From Aigarchaeota archaeon (GTDB lineage: Archaea > Thermoproteota > Nitrososphaeria_A > Caldarchaeales > Wolframiiraptoraceae), in contig JANXDS010000001.1 in the NCBI GenBank assembly GCA_025059205.1, positions 1 through 64,000 of the forward strand: a DNA stretch of 64,000 nt, in the 5' to 3' direction. Below the pieces are notes generated by a model. That model was given only the letters and a program-made list of their open reading frames with translations, had not been told where the DNA came from and ran no database searches. Shown here piece by piece: positions 59,562-64,000 of this stretch. Position numbers and translations under genes: made by a program. Numbering within the stretch: the first letter of the stretch is position 1; the number at the start of each line of letters is the position of its first letter.

Positions 59562-61238
59562 TTGAGCAAGAGCAATTTAAAACACAGAAGCCGACAGGTA
59601 TCGGAGGGCATCGATAGGACACCACATAGGGCCTTACTTAGGGCTTTGGGTCTAACGTATGAAGAGATCTTGAGACCATTTATAGCCATTGCGAACAGCT
59701 GGAACGAGATTGTGCCCGGACATATGCATCTAAGAGAATTAGCCGATAGGGTAAAGATAGGAGTAAGGCGCGCAGGCGGTATACCCTTTGAGTTTAACAC
59801 CATAGCGATATGCGATGGTTTAGCTATGGCACACGAGGGCATGAGAGCATCCCTTCCGAGCCGTGATATAATAGCAGACTCTGTGGAGCTGATAGTTAAG
59901 GCACATCAATACGATGCTGTTGTGGCGATTGCCAGCTGCGACAAGATAGAGCCAGGCATGATGATGGCCTTAGCTAGGTTGAACCTACCATCGATCTTCA
60001 TAAACGGTGGCCCTATGCTGATGGGTGAGAGTGGTGGTAGGCGTTTTGCCTTGGGTAATGTGTTTGAAGCTCTGGGTGCCTACTACAAGGGTCAGCTTAC
60101 TCTTGAAGAGCTTTACGAAATCGAAAGAATCGCATGTCCAGGTCCCGGCTCCTGTGCCGGTCTTTACACTGCTAACACGATGGCCGTGCTGATAGAGGCC
60201 TTAGGAATGAGTCTGCCCGGTAGTTCCACGATACCTGCAGTTGACGTAAGGAGATTATACGTGGCAGAAAAGACCGGCGAAACAGTCATGAGGGCCTTGG
60301 AGACCGATTTGAAGCCCAGCGACATTATAACGTACGAAGCCCTCAGAAATGCCATAGCAGTTGATGCAGCTATAGGTGGTTCAACTAACGCCGTTTTACA
60401 TTTAATGGCGATAGCTAGAGAGCTCGACGTAAAACTGACGCTCGATGATTTTGACGAGATAAGCAGTAAGACGCCACAACTCGTGGAGCTAATTCCGGGA
60501 GGAAAATACGCGATGCAGGACCTAGATATGGCCGGTGGTGTTCCAGCCATAATGAAAAAGCTACTCGATGCTGGCTTAATTGACGGGTCTGTTATTACGA
60601 TAACAGGTAAAACTTTAGCGGAGAACTTGAAAGAATTCGTCCAACCTGCGAACATAGGAATTATAAGGTCTATTGATAACCCAGTGCGCCCAACGGGGGC
60701 CATAGTAATCCTAAGAGGTAACTTGGCACCAGATGGTGCTGTCGTGAAAATTTCCGGAGTTAAGAGACTTAAGCATGAAGGGCCTGCAAAGGTCTTCGAT
60801 TGTGAGGAGGATGCTTATTCCGCGGTTAAGCAAGGAAACATCGAGGAAGGAGACGTCGTCGTGATAAGATACGAGGGGCCAAAAGGAGGCCCCGGTATGA
60901 GGGAGATGCTGAGCGTTACTTCAGCAATAGTTGGCAGTGGTATGGGAGAATCCGTAGCGTTGGTGACCGACGGAAGATTCTCGGGTGCTACTAGGGGTCT
61001 AATGGTTGGACACGTGTCTCCCGAGGCTTTCGATGGAGGGCCTATAGCCGCAATTAGAAATGGTGATTGGATAAAGGTTGATGCAGAGTTAAAGAGATTA
61101 GAAGTCGAACTCGATGATGATGAGATAAAGAAGAGGCTCGCGTCTTGGAAGAGGCCTGAACCTAAGTATAAAAAGGGTGCACTGGCAAGATATACGAAGT
61201 ACGTCTCTTCAGCATCAGAAGGTGCAGTGTGTAAATAA
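59562..61238 (+). CDS. ilvD: Dihydroxy-acid dehydratase
   Basis: 558 residues from a TTG start, with GAGGGG upstream. Fe-S cysteines in ASCDKIEPGMMMA and ACPGPGSCAGLYTANTM; C-terminal VTDGRFSGATRGLMVGHVSPEA (residues about 468-489) and GPKGGPGMREML are typical. It dehydrates 2,3-dihydroxy-3-methyl acids to the keto acids for valine, isoleucine and leucine. Some archaeal homologues also act on gluconate, so a sugar-acid dehydratase role is possible. The gene follows the AbrB-PhoU gene by 21 nt. Confidence 0.9.
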   Translation: MSKSNLKHRSRQVSEGIDRTPHRALLRALGLTYEEILRPFIAIANSWNEIVPGHMHLRELADRVKIGVRRAGGIPFEFNTIAICDGLAMAHEGMRASLPSRDIIADSVELIVKAHQYDAVVAIASCDKIEPGMMMALARLNLPSIFINGGPMLMGESGGRRFALGNVFEALGAYYKGQLTLEELYEIERIACPGPGSCAGLYTANTMAVLIEALGMSLPGSSTIPAVDVRRLYVAEKTGETVMRALETDLKPSDIITYEALRNAIAVDAAIGGSTNAVLHLMAIARELDVKLTLDDFDEISSKTPQLVELIPGGKYAMQDLDMAGGVPAIMKKLLDAGLIDGSVITITGKTLAENLKEFVQPANIGIIRSIDNPVRPTGAIVILRGNLAPDGAVVKISGVKRLKHEGPAKVFDCEEDAYSAVKQGNIEEGDVVVIRYEGPKGGPGMREMLSVTSAIVGSGMGESVALVTDGRFSGATRGLMVGHVSPEAFDGGPIAAIRNGDWIKVDAELKRLEVELDDDEIKKRLASWKRPEPKYKKGALARYTKYVSSASEGAVCK

Positions 61239-61333
61239 TGTACTACAATTTTTACTAAAGATTTTTTAAAATTATTTTACATCCGCAAGGCTTTTATATG
61301 TTATTTAAAATTTATTAACTGCGAGGGGATTAT

Positions 61334-62779
61334 ATGCCAAAATTTGTAACACTGCCTGAAGAAGTGAATTGGGAAGAGTTAATAGAGATGGATAAAAAAT
61401 ACTTCTTAAGACCGATCTCAACCGCAAAGGAATATTCTCCGCTGCCAATCGCAAGAGCGGAAGGCGCTTACCTCGTAACCTCGGAGAACGTCAAAATTTT
61501 GGACTTTATGTCGGTTCTACACTGCGCGAACGCAGGTGCCTATCATCCCAAGATAGCCCAGGCGATAAAGGAGTATGCCGACCACTTCGGCTATCTATAC
61601 GAGGGTGGGTTCCTAGAGCAGATGAGACCGAAGGTCTGCAAATTCCTCATAGAGGAAGCCTTCAAGGGAGATATGGCCAGGGTCGGCTTTGGGAACAGCG
61701 GAAGCGAGGCTGTAGAATACGCTTTAATGATAGCCAGGGTATACGCAGGCAAACCTTACGTGGTTACCAGGTGGTACGACTACCACGGTTGGACTGCCGG
61801 TGCGGTAGCTAACACGATAATACCTTATCTGAGGGACTTGGCAATAACACCAACGAAACCGGGTGAGAAGCCAGAGATTAGGACACCAGTCGGCGGCATA
61901 GTTCCATATACTGCAGTAGCCCCACCACCCCACTGTTATCGATGCCCCCTAGGACAAACGTATCCTGACTGCAAGGATAGGAAAGGGATGCTGGCCTGCA
62001 TTAATATACTCAAGGAACTGATACTTGCCCATCAACCCTACGTCGCGGCGGTCATAACCGAGATTGTACAAGGAAGCTGTGGTGTATTTGCTCCACCGCC
62101 CGAGTACAACCCGCAGCTAAGGCAGATAACGAAAGAGCTTGGAGTCCTCTGGATAGATGACGAAGTTATCTGTGGTTTCGGAAGGACAGGGCCTTGGTTT
62201 GGATACCAGAACTGGGACATCAAGCCCGACATCGTTACGTTTGCTAAAGGTGTAACGAGCTCTCACATACCCGTGGGAGGTGTCGCTATCAGCCCAGAGT
62301 TGGCTAAGTGGTTTGATGAGAGAAAGTGGTGGCACGCAAGCACGTTCGCATCCCATCCGCTCGGCATGGCTGCAGCTTACGCAACACTGACCGTGTACAA
62401 AGAGGAGAAACTCATACCAGATCACGCGAAGAAGATCGGCAAGAGACTCGAAGAAGGGCTCAAAGGCATTCAGGACAGACACAAATCTGTAGGAAACGTA
62501 AGCGGTATGGGACTCATATGGGGCATAGAGCTGGTAAAGAACAAGGAGACAAAAGAGCCGATATTCCCACAGGACAGGTTCTACTTCTGGCATGAGGAGG
62601 GCGTTAAGATACCGAGCAAAATCGTAGCCGTCAAGTGCATCGAGAGAAGACTATTGGTCTCAACGTTCGCCGCTAACAATATAACGCTGATGCCGCCGCT
62701 TGTCGTGACTGAAGATGAAGTTGACAGGGCCATCGACATACTAGACAAGGCCATCGAAGAAGTTGACAAAATGATATAA
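61334..62779 (+). CDS. Class III PLP aminotransferase
   Basis: 481 residues. GFGNSGSEAVEYAL near residues 117-130, WYDYHGWTAG, LWIDDEVICGFGRTG (PLP-binding Asp), and the PLP lysine in TFAKGVTSSHIP. An insertion with CYRCPLGQTYPDC around residues 200-212 is found in several omega-amino acid aminotransferases (taurine- or beta-alanine-type). It converts an omega-amine or beta-amino acid with pyruvate or 2-oxoglutarate. The next gene, 49 bp on, encodes a saccharopine-dehydrogenase-like protein, hinting at an amine/amino acid pathway. Confidence 0.88.
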   Translation: MPKFVTLPEEVNWEELIEMDKKYFLRPISTAKEYSPLPIARAEGAYLVTSENVKILDFMSVLHCANAGAYHPKIAQAIKEYADHFGYLYEGGFLEQMRPKVCKFLIEEAFKGDMARVGFGNSGSEAVEYALMIARVYAGKPYVVTRWYDYHGWTAGAVANTIIPYLRDLAITPTKPGEKPEIRTPVGGIVPYTAVAPPPHCYRCPLGQTYPDCKDRKGMLACINILKELILAHQPYVAAVITEIVQGSCGVFAPPPEYNPQLRQITKELGVLWIDDEVICGFGRTGPWFGYQNWDIKPDIVTFAKGVTSSHIPVGGVAISPELAKWFDERKWWHASTFASHPLGMAAAYATLTVYKEEKLIPDHAKKIGKRLEEGLKGIQDRHKSVGNVSGMGLIWGIELVKNKETKEPIFPQDRFYFWHEEGVKIPSKIVAVKCIERRLLVSTFAANNITLMPPLVVTEDEVDRAIDILDKAIEEVDKMI

Positions 62780-62828
62780 CAAAAATAAATACTCAATATT
62801 TTTTAACTTCTCATGTAGGTGAAAGTGT

Positions 62829-63989
62829 ATGCGCATACTCGTGCTAGGTGGAGCAGGAATAATAGGCTCTGAGGTAGCTGAAAACCTAGTAAAATATCCA
62901 GATGTAGATGAGGTAATCCTAGGGGATATACTCGTGGACAAGGCAGAGAAGCTGGCCAGCAAAATTAAGAAGGCTAAGGCTCTGAAGGTAGACGTAACAG
63001 ACCGCCCATCATTGATTGCCCAGATGCAGAAGGCAGATGTAGTTGTAGGCTGTGTAGGACCTTACTATAAATTTGGCGTACCAATATTAAAGGCTGCGGT
63101 TGAGGCCGGTGTTAACTTTGTAGATGTGATGGACGACCCGTTACCTTCCAAGGAGGTTCTTGAGGATAAGGCACTTTTTGACGAAGCAAAGAGAAAGAAC
63201 ATCACCGTCATTATAGGTCTTGGCTCGACGCCAGGTCTTTCAAACGTTCTGGCAAGATATGGTGCGTCAAAACTTGACGAGGTTGAAAATATAGATGTAT
63301 CTTGGATTTTCACGACGGCAGCCGGTGTCGCCTCGGAGGCAGTTACTGCTCACATGTTCAACGTTACCAGCGGAAAAGTACTGACGTATGAAAACGGAGA
63401 GTGGAAGGAAGTCGTACCGATGCTTGATGGAAGGGAGGTTCAAGACTTTCTTGAGCTCGGTAACGTGGAAGTCTACCATATAGGTCATCCAGAGCCCGTA
63501 ACGATCCCGAGGTACATAAAGGCAAAGAACGTAACGTGCAAAGCCGGAATGGTGCCCGGCGAAGTAGTCGAAATTTACAGAATGTTAAATAAACTACGAT
63601 TAATACAACTTGAGCCCATAAACGTTAAGGGCCTTATGATATCACCAAGGGATTTCATCATAGCGCGCTTTGCATCGCTACCGATGGATGTCGCGATGGA
63701 GCTTTTCAAGTTCGATGCCGCGGAACCTCTCTTCGAGATGAGGGTAGCGGTTAGCGGAAAGAAGGGCAAAAACCCAACAAAGTACGTATACAAATTCTCT
63801 GACGTAGGACACGAATTCGCCACGGCGATATCTGCTGTTATAGGTGCTATAATGTTAGGACGTGGCCAAGTGAAGGCAAAAGGTGTCTTCGCTCCAGAAG
63901 GTTGCATAGACCCAGAGATCTTCTTAAAAGAAATTAAAGAAAGTGGTGTTACGCTACAAGAGTCTTATCAGACTTTAAAGGAACTATGA
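62829..63989 (+). CDS. Saccharopine dehydrogenase-like oxidoreductase
   Basis: 386 residues. Rossmann start ILVLGGAGIIGSEVAENLVK, VVGCVGPYYKFGVPILKAAVEAG (residues about 71-93), DVMDDPL, GLGSTPGLSN. The family covers saccharopine reductase, lysine 6-dehydrogenase and carboxynorspermidine synthase-like enzymes. The C-terminal half is the substrate-binding domain with the pattern VSWIFTTAAGVASEAVTAHMF. It follows the class III aminotransferase, so it may reduce or oxidise an imine formed in that pathway. The specific substrate is not known. Confidence 0.82.
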   Translation: MRILVLGGAGIIGSEVAENLVKYPDVDEVILGDILVDKAEKLASKIKKAKALKVDVTDRPSLIAQMQKADVVVGCVGPYYKFGVPILKAAVEAGVNFVDVMDDPLPSKEVLEDKALFDEAKRKNITVIIGLGSTPGLSNVLARYGASKLDEVENIDVSWIFTTAAGVASEAVTAHMFNVTSGKVLTYENGEWKEVVPMLDGREVQDFLELGNVEVYHIGHPEPVTIPRYIKAKNVTCKAGMVPGEVVEIYRMLNKLRLIQLEPINVKGLMISPRDFIIARFASLPMDVAMELFKFDAAEPLFEMRVAVSGKKGKNPTKYVYKFSDVGHEFATAISAVIGAIMLGRGQVKAKGVFAPEGCIDPEIFLKEIKESGVTLQESYQTLKEL

Positions 63990-64000
63990 CATCATTCGGA

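Noticed and set aside
1-64000. CRISPR arrays, insertion sequences and rRNA genes
   Set aside because: No regularly spaced repeats, transposase genes or rRNA-like sequences were noticed while reading; a computed repeat search was not possible.

Overview
The window reads as archaeal chromosome with the right-hand end of a tailed-virus provirus at its left edge. Archaeal markers include three proteins tied to RNase P or RNA binding (Pop5, Rpp30, DUF54), ribosomal protein L15e, prefoldin alpha, FtsY, a PDCD5-like protein, an RPA-type multi-OB protein, DUF424 and DUF4443 proteins, ADP-forming acyl-CoA synthetases, TATA boxes about 25 nt before many starts (leaderless transcripts), and a tRNA with an apparent 12-nt intron. 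Gene content (PyrF-PyrE fusion, divergent TrpA without TrpB, acryloyl-CoA-reductase-like MDR enzyme) fits a thermophilic member of the TACK group, perhaps near Thaumarchaeota/Aigarchaeota. That placement is inference.

Bases 1 to about 8,500 are viral. A tail block runs leftward (tail-terminator-like protein, two membrane proteins, tail tube, overlapping tail-assembly-chaperone ORFs, gp10-like protein, small membrane protein, tape measure running off the edge). A connector/packaging block runs rightward (gp6-like connector, small proteins, small and large terminase). They diverge from an 87-bp spacer with TATA boxes on both strands and a 7-bp inverted repeat. No portal, protease, capsid or integrase is visible. 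These would have to lie further left.

From 8.5 kb to the end the genes are chromosomal. 8.5-21 kb: an HdrD/GlcF-like Fe-S protein, an NCS1 permease, Hsp20, a GGR-like flavoprotein, a tRNA(CAT), DUF72, RPA overlapping hexulose-phosphate synthase, TyrA with a chorismate mutase-aminotransferase fusion, and an ADP-forming acyl-CoA synthetase. 20.5-28.8 kb: a hairpin-rich intergenic element, a CDP-alcohol phosphotransferase, a second acyl-CoA synthetase, GcvH, a PDCD5-like protein, PyrF-PyrE, TldD and a nucleoside phosphorylase. 28.8-34 kb: a tight trpEGDCFA operon lacking trpB. 34-45 kb: homoserine kinase, thioredoxin, an atypical prenyl synthase, RpiB, the RNase P cluster, L15e, glycerate kinase-enolase, an NAD-kinase-like/wHTH fusion, prefoldin and FtsY. 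45-64 kb: an MDR dehydrogenase, LarC, DUF424, an MFS carrier, succinyl-CoA synthetase, a PPP phosphatase, a LeuCD-type dehydratase, a C2H2 mini-protein, DHH and M20 enzymes, an AbrB-PhoU regulator, IlvD, and a class III aminotransferase followed by a saccharopine-dehydrogenase-like enzyme.

The chromosomal part is mostly biosynthesis (aromatic and branched-chain amino acids, pyrimidines, isoprenoids), central carbon metabolism and information processing. The least explained items are the viral module, the cloverleaf-like element near 20.6 kb, the degenerate NAD kinase, the prenyl synthase with altered active-site motifs, and two symmetric candidate operators near 55.5 and 58.4 kb.
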